From Apoda limacodes (taxonomy: Eukaryota; Arthropoda; Insecta; Lepidoptera; Limacodidae), in the NCBI GenBank assembly GCA_946406115.1, contig OX291548.1, positions 6,622,373 to 6,686,372 on the forward strand: 64,000 nucleotides of DNA. The letters are read 5' to 3'. Of the stretch, positions 41,347 through 53,665 are shown one piece after another. The notes below the pieces were generated by a model that worked only from the letters and a program-made list of their open reading frames with translations, was not told where the DNA came from and searched no databases. A program made the translations under genes and the position numbers. The number at the start of each line of letters is the position of its first letter. Positions within the stretch are counted from its first letter, which is position 1.

Positions 41347-43754
41347 AGAAGAAGCTAGTTTTTAAAAAAATCATAATTTTTTGTAAAAAGCAACTATCAC
41401 TTTATAAGAATACGAATTGTTTTAAAAAAATCAGCTTTAGTTTTTTAAGAATCCGAATTGTGTTTAAAATGCAACCACAGTTTTTTACGATTCCAAATGA
41501 AAAATTCATTTACAAGTTTTTAAATCTACATGACTAAAAATATTTGGAATTTGATAAAAAATTCAGCTAGATGCATTTTGTCGTTTTACTACAATCTTTT
41601 TTCAGCTTTTATCTTAACGGACAGACTAACAGAAAAGGGCAGCAAATTAATTTATAGGTTCTATGTTTTTACCTATGTAGAATCCTCGAAATTGACAAAT
41701 TTTACTTTATTATTTCATTATTCCTTTGCCCAATCCTAAATTACTTCTTGGAGTTCTAATTTATTTTGTCCCAGGGCTTTTTAACATTAAAGCTGGTAGT
41801 TCATGACGTATAGGACTTATATGAAGTCACCTCAGTACAGATACCTTACGATAGTTGCAGTCTTGCAGCTCACCGACGCAGAACTAAAGTGGTAGGAGAT
41901 AAAGTTGTTTCCCACAGTAAGATGTGTGTGGGTATCAAGCCACTTTTAGTTTACCCACTTTTTCGGAACAATGTCGTTATACATACATACATGCATAAAA
42001 TATTTCTTTATTTGACTTTATTATATTTTTTTACAGTATTAATTTTTATAAGAAAACTTTATATCAAAATTTCGTATATAAAATATTTGATACAGATTAC
42101 AATAACACGGAAAATGTATAACTATATTTCTATTATTTTACATAAATCATACTATAAAATATAAAAATCTCTATAAAAATACCTTAAAAAATAAATTTAT
42201 GTCAAATGTTTTATGTTCTCATACCTAAAATAATCAGAATTTATTATTAACATTAGTCAAATATATATCTATAATATACTCATACTCAATAGTTTATTTT
42301 ATTAAAATGTCAAAATAAAGTAAAAATCTAACATTGGCAAGATAAAATATCGTTTGGATCCCATGCTGATACAGAAAGTCATATTTCACACATGAGTATA
42401 CCTTTGAGAGTACCTACTAGAAAAACATTAATGTTGATTTATAACAGGGTGTTGCATTCACATTTTTTTCATCAAGTGTTAACTTAGAAATTAAAAAAAA
42501 CATAGAGGAAAAGATCTACTCGTAAACTTTTATTACAGTATTTTTAAATGAATTATCAAATAAGAGGTATATTAACAAATTATTTACAAAAATACATGGA
42601 AAGTAAGACTGGAACATCATTGGACTATATAGGTTTAGTCAGAAAATATAGGAAAAATATACACAAATTCAGAAAGTGTGCCATCTTCTATTGATCAGCA
42701 GCACATAGATTGTCTAGTTCAATTCATATCAGCAGTTTGGAGTTGATTATATCTTGCTCTTTTTTGTACATTTTTAGTCACAAAAATAAGTGCAACACTT
42801 TCATGCTCGTTAAAGAAGGAAATTAGTAAAGTTATATATAGGTAGTTGATAATGTTGTTGAAAAGTGTTCATTGTGCTTTACTCCATTTTCTTAAGTCTG
42901 TACAATTACCTGGCTGCTTTGCATAATAGGCTCCCGACCCAACCCGTTTCATGACCGGTTTAAGTTGGGAACTGAAACGATTTTCAGGTAATTCTTTGGT
43001 AATACACACCACGTCTCGACAGAATTATAAATAACGTATTTAGCATTATTTATTTCATCATGATGTGGGTAATTATGGCAGACTATTCGGTCATTATTTA
43101 TTGATATTGAAAATATTTCTGTAGATCAAGATAAAGAATATTTACTCTAAAGAATAAAATACTAAATATTTATAATTTGGAATAAAAAAATTGCCGAATT
43201 TTTATGTCAATTGATACTCTACATATTTAACTAAATATAACTATCAATATTAAATATTTACTTATAATTAATTCAAGTGATAACTTCTTTAATATGTAAA
43301 TACTCTCAAAAATAATATATACCTACTTTATACTATAATAAATATTTTCCCTAAAAATTACAAAATAAAAAGCACTTTTTAAAATTTGTAACAACAAATT
43401 CCTCTAGAGTAATAAAATTACTTTCGCAAATACAACTCATACATTGTATTTTATTTTTCAATTATTACTTTTTTAATAATTGAAATAAACAAACATAAAC
43501 CTTGTTCCATACGTGAACGAGCAATGAATCACGGCGTCCGCTGTGATTGCGGAACGTAAACCAACACGCAATGTTTTGAACAGTCCGAGAATAGTTATTT
43601 ACTGCTAATTTAACACTAACAGTTTATTTATAATATGCTTTAATAAAGATTGGTAACCAGGTAACTACTATGTAAAAATTACTAGCGGTTTTTAGAATCC
43701 TATGACATATTTTTTAGTTTAAAATCGGGTCTTAACGCGACTATAAGTACACAT
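41347..43754. other. AT-rich non-coding sequence
   Basis: No supportable gene. ORFs at 41,530-41,739 and 41,889-42,164 have AT-driven composition. Two related phrases (agaatacgaattgttttaaa and agaatccgaattgtgtttaa) at 41,407 and 41,450 form a weak local repeat. Confidence 0.45.
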
Positions 43755-43937
43755 TTAACAGATTTTAAGAAACAATAGCCGGGCCGCGAGTGTAACCCGG
43801 TCGTAGCCTGCCGCTTCCGCGCCGCCGCTGCCGCTGCCTGCGCGCCACGCTGGCGATGGTGTCGCAAACATCAATGTACCCACAACATACAAGTAAAACA
43901 AGCCGAAGATAAGTATTATTTCAAAGAATGGCTTCAC
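43755..43937 (-). CDS. Candidate small secreted protein or first exon, GC-rich
   Basis: ATG at 43,937 begins MKPFFEIILIFGLFYLYVVG, a classical signal-peptide-like hydrophobic start, followed by FATPSPAWRAGSGSGGAEAAG and YDRVTLAARLLFLKIC to a stop at 43,755. The coding stretch at 43,780-43,860 is strongly GC-rich (gcgccgccgctgccgctgcc) within an AT-rich desert, as is typical of lepidopteran exons. It could be a complete 60-residue peptide precursor or the first exon of a longer gene; no clear internal donor or downstream exon was identified. Confidence 0.35.
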   Translation of the reverse strand: MKPFFEIILIFGLFYLYVVGTLMFATPSPAWRAGSGSGGAEAAGYDRVTLAARLLFLKIC

Positions 43938-44138
43938 ATTACAAATACCGTTTTTCTGTGAACCATTTAGACAGTAACAGCTTAAAAAAGGTGGAAAGGA
44001 TACTAAATTATTACAATCAGGTTATTAGTCTCCTTGAATTCTGTGCTTATAACATTTCGCACTACCTATTTTTACACTACTTAAGCCCTAATGGAAAGTG
44101 TTTATTTATCATTGAGTAAAAAATTGCAATAGTTTATT
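43938..44138. other. Non-coding sequence upstream of the GC-rich ORF
   Basis: Would contain the promoter of the minus-strand ORF if it is real; no TATA box could be assigned. Confidence 0.25.
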
Positions 44139-44290
44139 AACCGACTTCAAAAAAGGAGGAGGTTTTCAACACGAGACGAGACGCCTGGACCGATTCGGGA
44201 AATTCTTTTTTTATTTAAAAGGTTATACTTTCCAGGTGATAATATGGGACATTATCATACTGAATTTAAAACAAAAACTTTTGGAAAAAA
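44139..44290 (+). repeat. Dispersed lepidopteran repeat ('accgacttcaaaaaagg' type)
   Basis: 'aaccgacttcaaaaaaggag' followed by 'gaggttttcaacacgagacg' and 'ggttatactttccaggtgat'. A second copy, reversed, is at 6540-6695. Confidence 0.7.
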
Positions 44291-44929
44291 AAAATTACTA
44301 ATGTTTATTTGGATATATATAATAACGAAAATAATCTAATATACATATAGACAAGATCAGATAAAATACTTATATGTTGATTGCTTTCATGTTAAATTTT
44401 TTCGACGCTCTAAACATCTACATGTAATCTGTAATCGTCTTGGGGAGAGATACGAAGTATTATTAAGCATCAAACGAATTTTCCTTGTGAAGTTTGATTT
44501 CTAATTATACAAGTGTCTTGACCGTAAACGATTACGTTCCCGCCCTCCCTTGAAGTTCCCGAGATCTGTCAAAAAAATTGACTCTACGTATGCTTCATGA
44601 ATAGCGTTTGTAAATCATCATTGACCTCTCGTATCTTCATACTATAACTATTTAGCCACACGCTTTAATCCTTGTCACGACATCTTCTTTGCATCCCCAA
44701 AACTTGTTTGCCACATAATGTACTATGCAAACTATTCTCAGAGCTAAATATTTTCTATAATAATCCTATTTTTAAGATTATTTTAAGCCCAAAATGCTTA
44801 GTTCTAGGTTTAAAATCGGCGATTTGATTGTAGAAGACAAGGACAGATTAGCGACTTATCGCTATAAGTCTCACACTATCGAAAAGTAGTCAAGTAGTTT
44901 TTAGAAAGGTAAGGCATTGCAAGTATTCC
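44291..44929. other. Non-coding sequence
   Basis: No gene or recognised repeat. Confidence 0.4.
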
Positions 44930-45085
44930 CTCGAATAAGCCGCCCGAACAAATAAAGCGGGGCATAGCGAATACTTGCTCGAATGAGAAGTACCTCCACC
45001 TTACAGAAAACCGCGGCCACAATAACTCTAACATTGAGTAGTGTTGTGTTCCTGGCGATGAGTAAGGTTGCCAGAGCTCTTTGAG
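44930..45085 (+). repeat. Fragment of another LINE's 3' region
   Basis: 'gagaagtacctccaccttac', 'tagtgttgtgttcctggcga' and 'tgagtaaggttgccagagct' are familiar to me as the 3' region of a separate common lepidopteran LINE family. It lies directly before the long family A LINE. Boundaries are approximate. Confidence 0.45.
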
Positions 45086-48000
45086 GATTCGCTGCGCGGA
45101 CAGCGGAGGACCGGCGGTGCTTGTTGTGCTGGTTCGGCGTTCAGGGAGACCTGATGAAACGGCTGACCGCTGGCCGCCCGCAGGTTGAACGGGATCCCGA
45201 ACCCAGGGATCACTTAATCTCCGCTCTGGGAGGCTGATCCGCCAGTCTGTGTAAAGTATCTAAAGTGATAGTCGTGCCGGAGAAGGAGACCGGAGTGGAC
45301 CCGGCTACTACAACAGAGTGGGATAAGGGGCCCTTCCACCCGCCGTGCCAGCAACCGTATTATCTGTGCAGTTTTAGTACCGTACCTTTTGTCCCCTAAG
45401 CTGTCTGTGCAGTGAATCCTCATTTTTTAGTCTAAGTAACTTTTTTAAATAAAATGGCCAAAAGAACGAAATGGAAAAGAGTTTTTGCAGCGGCTACTCC
45501 ATCCACTTATAATGTGGATTTTTGCAACATCAGGGGTATTCACGCAAATCTCAACGTAGTCCACCACCATCTCGCGACTGCGCAGCCGACTAACATTTTC
45601 CTAACGGAGACGCAGATATCCTGCCCGGCCTTCATTATCCCGGCTACAAACTCGAGCACAATTTTGTGAGTCGTGCCGGTGTATTTATGTTCGTTCGGAA
45701 GGATATCTGCTGTCGCCGCATTCATAGCCTTGAAGACAGGGACCTGTCGATATTATGGGTGCGCGTAGATTACGGCGGCCACACTCGTATCTTTGCGTGC
45801 TTATACAGGTCTCATAGCGGTGACACGGACGTAACTCGACTTTTCACGCACCTGAGTTTGACGACTGAAAAAGTTCTAGAGCAAAATCCCACAGCAGAAC
45901 TAGTTATTTTGGGGGACTTTAACGCCCAACATCGTGAGTGGCTCAGTTTTCGAACCAATAACTATGCAGGGATAACTGCTCATCAATTTGCTCTGACCTA
46001 TACCAGATATACCAGGACCATACAAGCTCCTTACTGGATCTTCTGCTGACTACACGTCTGTACGGATATTCCGTCTCAGTGGATGCGATTTAGGATCCTC
46101 GGACCACTGTCTCGTTCGGACTGAAGTGTCATGCACACAACCATCCATCTGGGCCAACTAATTGGCGTAGTGTGTGGCACTATAAGTCGGCAGGCTGGGA
46201 TGGATTGCGAAAATTTTATGCATCGTACCCGTGGAGGCAGATCTGCTTTAATCCTGACGTCTGCGCAGCCGCAGTCACTGAGACAATCCGCGCTAGTATG
46301 GAATGTTATATTCCTAACCCGCGAGTAGCTGCCGGCGTCAAAAAACGACCGTGGTTTAATAGGTCTTGCAGAGAAGCTAAAATTCTTAAGTAAACTGCAT
46401 ATGAGGCTTGGACCACGGCTCGTAATAATAAGGATCCGAATATTTCTGAGGTAAAACGCAAATTAAATGCTGCCTCGAGGTTCAGTAAGAAAGCAACTGT
46501 TAGAGCAAAATTCCAATTCATCGGCAAAATAGGTGGGCGACTTGCGAGCTATCCTTCTGGGAGTCGTGCTTTCTGGTCGCTTGCTAAAGCTGCCGAAGGA
46601 AACTTTTGCCAGTCGTCGTTACCACCACTGCGGAAGACCGATGGTGACTTGGCCCGTAGTGCTAAAAAAAAGCCGATCTACTGGGCAGTCTCTTTGCCTC
46701 GAACTCGAACATGAACGATGAAGGCGCTGTACCACCTAGTATACCGTGGTGCGGTAAGACCATGCCGGAATTCTCCATAACACAGCGGGAGGTCCGGCGG
46801 GTGTTGCTTTCTCTAGAAGTTCATAAGTCGAGTGGGCCAGACGGTATACCAGCAGTGGTGCTTAAGCAGTGTGGTCCTGAGTTATGTCCTGTACTGACGC
46901 GCCTCTTCACGCTTTCCTACCATACTAGGCAATTTCCGTCTTCATGGAAGACCGCGAATGTGACCCGGTGCCCAAAAAGGGCGATAGATCAGATCCATCG
47001 AATTACAGGCCTATCGCTATTACCTCTCTCCTCTCCAAGGTGATGGAGCGTGTGATCAACACAGAGCTTCTAAGATACCTAGAAGAACACGATCGACTGG
47101 CGACCTTCTAGTGTATCTAACTCACCGACTCACCGATGGACACTAGCCATTGAGAGTCAGGGGGAGGCATTGGCATGTAGCCTGGACATAGCGAAGGCGT
47201 TCGATCGGGTCTGGCACCGGGGTCTTCTATCGAAGTTGCCATCTTACGGAGTGCCCGAGGGTTTGTGCAAATGGGTGGCTAGCTTTTTGTCCGGCAGACG
47301 CATACGAACCGTAGTTGACGGTACTTGCTCTGATAGCATGGATATTAATGCTGGTGTCCCGCAAAGCTCCGTGCTGTCTCCTACGTTGTTTCTACTGCAT
47401 ATCAATGACATGTTTGACATCAACAACATACATTGCTATGCAGATGACAGTACTGGAGACGCCTTATACTCGAGTCTCGCAAACATCCCTCGTTCCGTTG
47501 TGTAGGAAAACGGCGGATAACTTGTATCTCAAATCGAGACCACACTGTCCAAGGGCTCTGACTGGGGACGGGTAAACTTGGTCCGATTCAACCCTACACA
47601 GACACATGTCTGCGCGTTCACCGCTAAGAAAATCCCATTCACTGTAGTCCCACAATTCCAGAACACTCCCCTCTCCATATTCAAGAGCATTAGGATCCTT
47701 GGTGTTGACATCTCCAGCAATGTTCAGTTCCGAGATCATTTACTAAATAAGGTAAAGCTGGCGTCCAAAAAACTAGGTGTACTCAACAGAGCGAGGCAGT
47801 ACTTCACGTCGGGGCAGAGGTTGCTGCTTTACAAGTCGCAAGTTCGGCCCCATATGGAGTACTGCTGCCATCTCTGGGCAGGTGCACCTGGATACCAGCT
47901 TGGACCTTTTGACTCGGTTCAACGACGGGCTGTGAGAATTGTCGACGATCCCAAACTCACTTGCCGTATCGAACCCTTAAGTCTGAGGAGAGACTTTGCC

Positions 48001-48385
48001 TCCCTGTGTGTGTTCTACCGCTTGTACAATGGGATGTGTTCTGAGGAATTGTTTGAAATTATGCCCACGGCTACTTTGTACCATCCCGACGCTCGCCATC
48101 GGCAGGGAATTTATTCTCACACTTGAGAACCGAAATGGTCGCGAACAGTGCGGTTTCAGAGAAACTTCTTCCCGCGAACGCTTGGGTTGTGGAATGAGCT
48201 CCCTGCCAAGATTTTCTCTAAGGACTTGTATGGGGTTCTTCAAGAAAGAAGTTATTGGATTTTTGAAGGGTCGGCAACGCGCGAGTGATACTTCTGGTGT
48301 TGCAAGCGTCTAGAGGCCACGGTGACCGCTTACCATCAGGCGGGCCGTGTGCTTGTTTGCCACCTTAGTGGTATAAATTAAAAAT
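45086..48385 (+). mobile_element. Long jockey-like LINE copy (family A), degenerate
   Basis: A GC-richer 5' region (45,086-45,453) is followed by an apurinic endonuclease domain (VDFCNIRGIHANLN from 45,499; LGDFNAQHREWL near 45,910), then the reverse transcriptase (SSGPDGIPAVVLKQCG near 46,835; LDIAKAFDRVW near 47,185; GVPQSSVLSPTLFLLHINDM; YADDS at 47,436-47,450), a C-terminal region (LLLYKSQVRPHMEYCCHLW) and the 3' tail 'cttgtttgccaccttagtgg'. No separate ORF1 is visible. At least six frameshifts or stops break the ORF2, and a deletion lies near 47,105-47,125. It is the reference for the eight other fragments of this family in the window. Confidence 0.92.
46711..48126 (+). pseudogene. Reverse transcriptase of LINE family A, broken frame
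   Basis: Continuous only in pieces: 46,711-47,043, 47,170-47,505 and 47,578-48,126. Finger/palm motifs and the YADDS box are recognisable; ILGVDISSNVQFRDHL and the C-terminal ARQYFTSGQRLLLYKSQV segment follow. The central Gln/Gly of the usual VPQGS motif reads VPQSS, so even locally the active-site region has changed. Confidence 0.88.
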
Positions 48386-49368
48386 AAAAAGTCTAGTTAA
48401 TCTTGGGTTCAAACTTAGATCCGTACTTCTGAATTTTGATTAAGTTAGACCTTGTTACTGGTTTGGTAAAACTTGCATTCAAAACCTACAACTAACATGA
48501 CTCTTAAAGTCCAACAATCCTCATTGCACCCCTATAATAGACTAGGGTTCAAATCTCTTTCTGTCAAAGTAATTTTGGCTTGTGAATGTACGGATCTTCA
48601 ATCTTGAGACAGAACTCAATCATGGTTCCCATTACATTTGAATTTAATGAATACAAAGATAAAGCTCACAAAATACAAAGGTAATTAGTCAAGCAGGATA
48701 AATCTTCAGAATTACGCATTACTTAATTTGAAACACACACACGATTAAATTTCGCATCAGTATTTAATCTTTGCTTTCCATTGTGAGCGAACATTGTGTA
48801 TTTCGCTGTAGTCGAGAAAGTTCTGTGCTTAAAACAGGTAAGCTGGATTGGAATGGAGCTTAGAATGTTGCTTCTGTCGAAACTAGAAGTGCGAGTTAGT
48901 TTTGTGCTTGTAGTTTTCACATCTAAGTTTAACTATCTCTAACTGTCTTGACCATTTGAGTTCTATTCCAAATATTAACGTAGCTTAAACTGTTCTTTAT
49001 AAATATAAATGTGTGTTATAACAACGCCAAAGTCCATCATATCATATCTGGTATAATTCTTAGCATGTAGGTGATGAACGATGTTGTGCACGAAACAGTT
49101 TTTATACAAAAATAAACTAATAAACGTTTATTAAACCCGGTAAACTAGAAATCAGACAACTAGAATAACTATACGTTCTCTAAAAACAAAGATCGATGGA
49201 CGTCGCCGTACTTCGTCCCGCGAACTCCAGCCTTTTAGCTGATAGTTATTTATAGCAATACTTTCCTAAAGATATTAACATTCAGTTATTGATATATAAT
49301 CCAGGCTAAATAGATCTAAAATAAAATATTTAAAAAAGATTGTTTAGACATATATATATATATATATA
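48386..49368. other. AT-rich non-coding sequence
   Basis: No supportable gene. A (ta)n run ends at 49,368 at the start of the foldback element. Confidence 0.5.
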
Positions 49369-50352
49369 GGGAAAAATAATTAAATCAGCTTGATTGAACC
49401 GGAAAGGGGTGCGCCTGGAGTGAAAAAGAGTGCAAGGTGATACAAATCAGAAAGTTGTAGAAAATATAAAAATCTTTAACTATTATTCTAACCATTTTAT
49501 CAACTTACCTCAAATTTAACAATTTACTCGATGTTTAAAACCAATTGATAAAACGTTTCATTTCTTATTACAAAAAAGTTGATATTCTTTTTTCAAAAAC
49601 AGTTGAGTAGTTTTTGAGATAATCACTTTTTCGAAAAAATCACTCTTTTTTGAGCTGAATGACAAATCTATTTTTTATAAGACAGAGCTCGGCAGGATCT
49701 CATTTTCTTCGTAAGAATGTATATTTTTAGTCATAACATAGAAAAATATAATTGCAACGGATAAACATTGTTTAAATTGCCAAAAACTAAAAATTTTTTT
49801 TTTATGAATACACTTTTTTAATATCAATAATAAAAATTATTCTATCAAAAGTTAATAACGCGTTTATAACTCATAATTTTGCTTTTACGAACTATTTTTT
49901 GTCATTTGATATACGATTATTAAAAAAAGTATCATTAGTGGTAGTAAAATATAAGATTATAAACATAGAGAGAAGATTTTTCATTCAGCTCAAAAAGGGG
50001 TGATTTTTTTCCAAAAAACTGTAGTATCTCAAAAACTATTCAACTTTTTTTGAAGAAAAACAATTTTTTTATTATAAGAAATGAGACGTTTTCTTATATT
50101 TGAAAAATTTTCCGATTTTTTTTCTAAAAAAGAAAAATTAAAAGCGAAGAAATTAGTTTTTAATATTTACTCGGAAAATTTGAAGTTTGGTCATAAAATG
50201 GTCAGTATAAAACTTATAGATTTTTATATTATCTACTTCTTTCTCTAAAACCAATACTTTAGCCACTAATCGATAAAAACCATTTTGCACCTCTTTTTAA
50301 CCCCGGCGCACCCCTTTCCGGTTAAATTCAGCTGTTTTAATTATTTTTCCCG
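49369..50352. mobile_element. 984-base foldback (long inverted repeat) element
   Basis: The element starts gggaaaaataattaaa and ends with its reverse complement (attatttttccc). The arms match along nearly their whole length: 'aaccggaaaggggtgcgcc' (49,397 region) against its complement near 50,310; 'gagctgaatgacaaatct' (49,651) against 'ttcattcagctc' (49,980); 'tagtttttgagata' (49,608) against 'tatctcaaaaacta' (50,024). The centre is near 49,860 ('taacgcgttta'). No ORF. It would form a giant hairpin as single strand or RNA. A flanking TATA could be the target duplication but lies in a (ta)n tract, so it is not certain. Confidence 0.9.
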
Positions 50353-51565
50353 ATTTATATAAATATATTTTTTCTATTTGACAAGATAAAATTTGCAACG
50401 AATGTTTTCGTTAAAAAATATTATTTAGCCTAGACTAATAATTATGGTTGAAGTTTGAAAACACCTTATAGTCCAAGATCCCAGAGCGATCTGACATAAA
50501 TTATTTTCACATAGATGAAACCTTAGGTTCTCAGTAGCGTCTCATGTTCTTTGAATACCTGCGTGCTTGTGAAGCTACCCTTTTGACACCTGGGCAGGTA
50601 CCAGGTTAGAAGGTAACTAAAAATAAGAGTTACTTAACTTAAATTTAAATGGCTGATTTTTATATGTGATTTGTAAAATATTATTCTATAATGGTATTAT
50701 AAGTGTCAGACATTTTCAATGGGCCTAAACTTTCGTCAGACGCTTTATAGCTCCACAAAAAATAAATAAACTTTACTTATTTTTACATGTATGATTTTTA
50801 AATATGTTATTAAGGTAACTATTACAAAGTTATATTTCATTAGTCAGACAAATTGTAGTGACCTAACATCTCCTAAACACAAAATTTATTTTTTGTGTAG
50901 CTTGGAAATAGCTGTAGGTGATACTTTTTCTATGGTATCGATCACCGCTAAAGGGGATTTGTGATTAATTATATGAGAGCGATCACACGGTAATTAAAAG
51001 GGTGAGTCGTAATTTTCTCTAACAAAATAATGTTTAAACGGAGATATTCGTAAGGATAATTGTAAGTACTACATAATTGTTTGATGAAAAATTGGTTAGA
51101 CGTTACAATAGAATATAATGGTTAGTAATATAATAGATAGACATCAATTGTTGTCTTGTGCAGCAGTTAACACTACTGCCTATTATGATGAAATTAACCC
51201 AGGTTTTTAAATATTTTTTCAGACCTTTTACATAAGTTAATAAAATTTTACCTTTAATTTTTAACTAATGAAATAATCAACTGACAGAATTTTAAAAAAA
51301 GAGTCACGAATTTCTAAAAGTATAAACAATTTACCCATTTTTAAACTTTTTTACATATATTTTTATAAATTCTTGGCTATAATATATATATAATATAATG
51401 TATATTTGGCAACCGAAGTATATCCATCTAAAATTTCACCAAAAGATACATACTCGTCAAATTCTTATTCCCGAAAACTGTGTTTAATTGTTGTTACGTC
51501 AATTTTATTTATTTTTAATTTTTTCAAATAAGAAGTGATAATCGATATTAAGCAAAACAATGATT
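50353..51565. other. AT-rich non-coding sequence
   Basis: No gene or recognised repeat. Confidence 0.45.
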
Positions 51566-51857
51566 CTTAGGGTTCCGTACTCAAAGGGCAAAAAACGGGA
51601 CCCTATTACTAAGTCCGTCCAGCGGTTTGTCACCAGGCTGTATCTCATGAACCGTGACAGTTGGACAGTTTAAACTTTCACAGAAGATGTATTTCTGTTG
51701 CCGCTATAACAAACAACACATACATAAAAAACAGAATAAAATAAATATTTGATGGGGGTCCTATACAACAAACGTAATTTATTTGCTGGTTTTTGTAGAT
51801 AATGGTATGGATCCATTCGTGCGCGAGTCCGAATCGCACTTGGCCGATTTTTCTATT
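51566..51857 (-). repeat. Dispersed element ('cggccaagtgcgag' type), near-complete
   Basis: On the minus strand it begins 'aaaatcggccaagtgcgatt' and ends 'gagtacggaaccctaagaat', both termini that I recall from a widespread non-autonomous lepidopteran element. The interior is degenerate, with no coding sequence. Only a terminus of another copy is seen at 14,752. Confidence 0.75.
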
Positions 51858-52676
51858 ATCCTTTTAGGAAATTTATTGGATGGATTAGATGAAGAAAAAT
51901 AAGATTGTCAGGATCGTAGCTTTTGGTCTCTGCCTATCCAGAGAACAGGTATTGTGTTATCCATGTACTCGTGTACTGTGTACATGTTAAAACCTTTACT
52001 AAATTCAAAAAAATTAACATTTTAAACTTCAATATTTTTCCTTAAAAAGAATCCTAGATAAAACCAATAAATACTTCGCAGATTATTTCGTTTGTACAAA
52101 AAATTAACCAGCTTTTTCCTTAGTCTTCCTTATTTTAATTAATTCACCCATAATTGGCCTTATTGCCACAACCTCCATCATTTTCTCTTTGATTAATAAA
52201 GTCATTTAGCTCACGACGTCAAAATAATTAAAGGAAAATAGCTTAACAGCAGAAAAACATGCAATGCATACCTTTTGACTCGTAACATTTATCGTGATAA
52301 AAATGTTTTTTAACACGGACGCATAAACAAAGGGGTATTTTTATGTGTTTGTATATTTGTGTCTGTATGACTGTGGCATCAAAGAGTGTTGTTTAAAAGA
52401 TATTTCGAACGTTGAACGGAGTGGACGCATACAATATTTTTTTTCTAAATTTACATAATACGCATACAACAAAATTAAGACTTTTGTGTCAGCAAATTTA
52501 GTGTCAAGTACAAGTGATCAGCAGCTGGTTGTTGTGATAATATACTTCAGAGTGACACCCAATAATTGACAAGGTAACCGCTCTTCATCTCTTTGGGGAT
52601 CAGAAACAGCCTCTTTATTTTTTAACTCATTCACACAACACTGACATATTCTATACTAGCTGACCACGGAATTAAA
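51858..52676. other. Non-coding; probably includes the 5' UTR of the next LINE
   Basis: No gene. The LINE 5' end could not be fixed; it lies between about 52,500 and 52,676. Confidence 0.4.
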
Positions 52677-53588
52677 ATGAACATCATACGATCACCAACT
52701 GGAAGTCGCATGAGTGCCAGTCGTAGTGGATCTCAACGAAACTTACTAAACACAGAATTTTCGTCTGATTTAACTGGCGAATTACAATCAAAAATTGCAT
52801 CTCGCAATAAGCGTAAACAACTTGATGATGATGAACTCATAAAAACAGAATTAAGCGAAATGCGTAAAGAAATGTCTCAAATGATGGCAATGTTAACTTC
52901 GCTGACGGTAAGTCAGAGTGAGACTTTGACTAAAATCTCTGAAGACGTAAGCACAATCAAACAACATATAACAGATCTCAAAACTACGCTAGCCGATTTA
53001 AAAACTGAACAGAGTGCTATGAAATCAGAAATAATAAGCCTTGTACAAAAAAACATCAAAAACGAAGAAGCAGTTAGAATCCTAGGATCTGACGTAGAAC
53101 AACTGAAAAGTGCATCCAGACCAAGCCTAAGCTCGAATTTGCAGGAAGACATGATGGTTGAACTTCATGAATGGAATACAAGAAGCAAAAATGTCATAGT
53201 ATTTGGTATTCCCGAAACAATATCCACCTCCTACAGTGAAAGGCTAACTATGAACAAAATGGAAGTTATGAGGGTCTTGAAAAATATTGATAATGACTGC
53301 CCTGAACCTTATAAATTATTACGTCTTGGAAAGTACGACTCCAAAAAATCCAGCCCATTAAAAGTATGTTTCAAATCTGATTATACTTCAAAAAATATTC
53401 TGTGAAACAAGAAGAACTTAAAATCTGATACTATTAAGATTTACTCCGACCAAACTCCCCGACAAGCTGCCAATCTGAAGGATCTTAAAAAGGACCTGAA
53501 ACGGAGATCTGATAATGGTGAGGAGAATCTTGGTATAAAGTACATAAGAGGTATGCCTAAAATTGTCCAAATTCTTCCAAAAAACTGA
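52677..53588 (+). pseudogene. LINE (family B) ORF1 with one premature stop
   Basis: ATG at 52,677; one frame for 303 codons to a TGA at 53,586, except an in-frame TGA at 53,403-53,405. It begins with a polar N-terminus, then a long coiled coil (residues about 55-155, heptads such as MRKEMSQMMAMLTSLTV), then an RRM-like domain (RSKNVIVFGIPE at about 170) and a basic C-terminal domain after the stop. This is the usual layout of LINE ORF1 RNA-binding proteins, which trimerise through the coiled coil. The stop is consistent with one CGA to TGA change. No zinc knuckles are seen. Confidence 0.85.
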
Positions 53589-53665
53589 AAAATAGAGCAA
53601 TAATAAAGCACACCTTACCTATCACCGACAGAGTAACATATGAATCAACTAACAACTACAAAGAC

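Noticed and set aside
40552..43754. Integrase or packaging ATPase of the viral element
   Set aside because: No DDE/zinc motif or Walker A motif seen in any frame; only two unidentified remnants are present.
48723..48920. 65-codon Thr/Ser-rich minus ORF
   Set aside because: No motif, no splice context, not distinguishable from chance.
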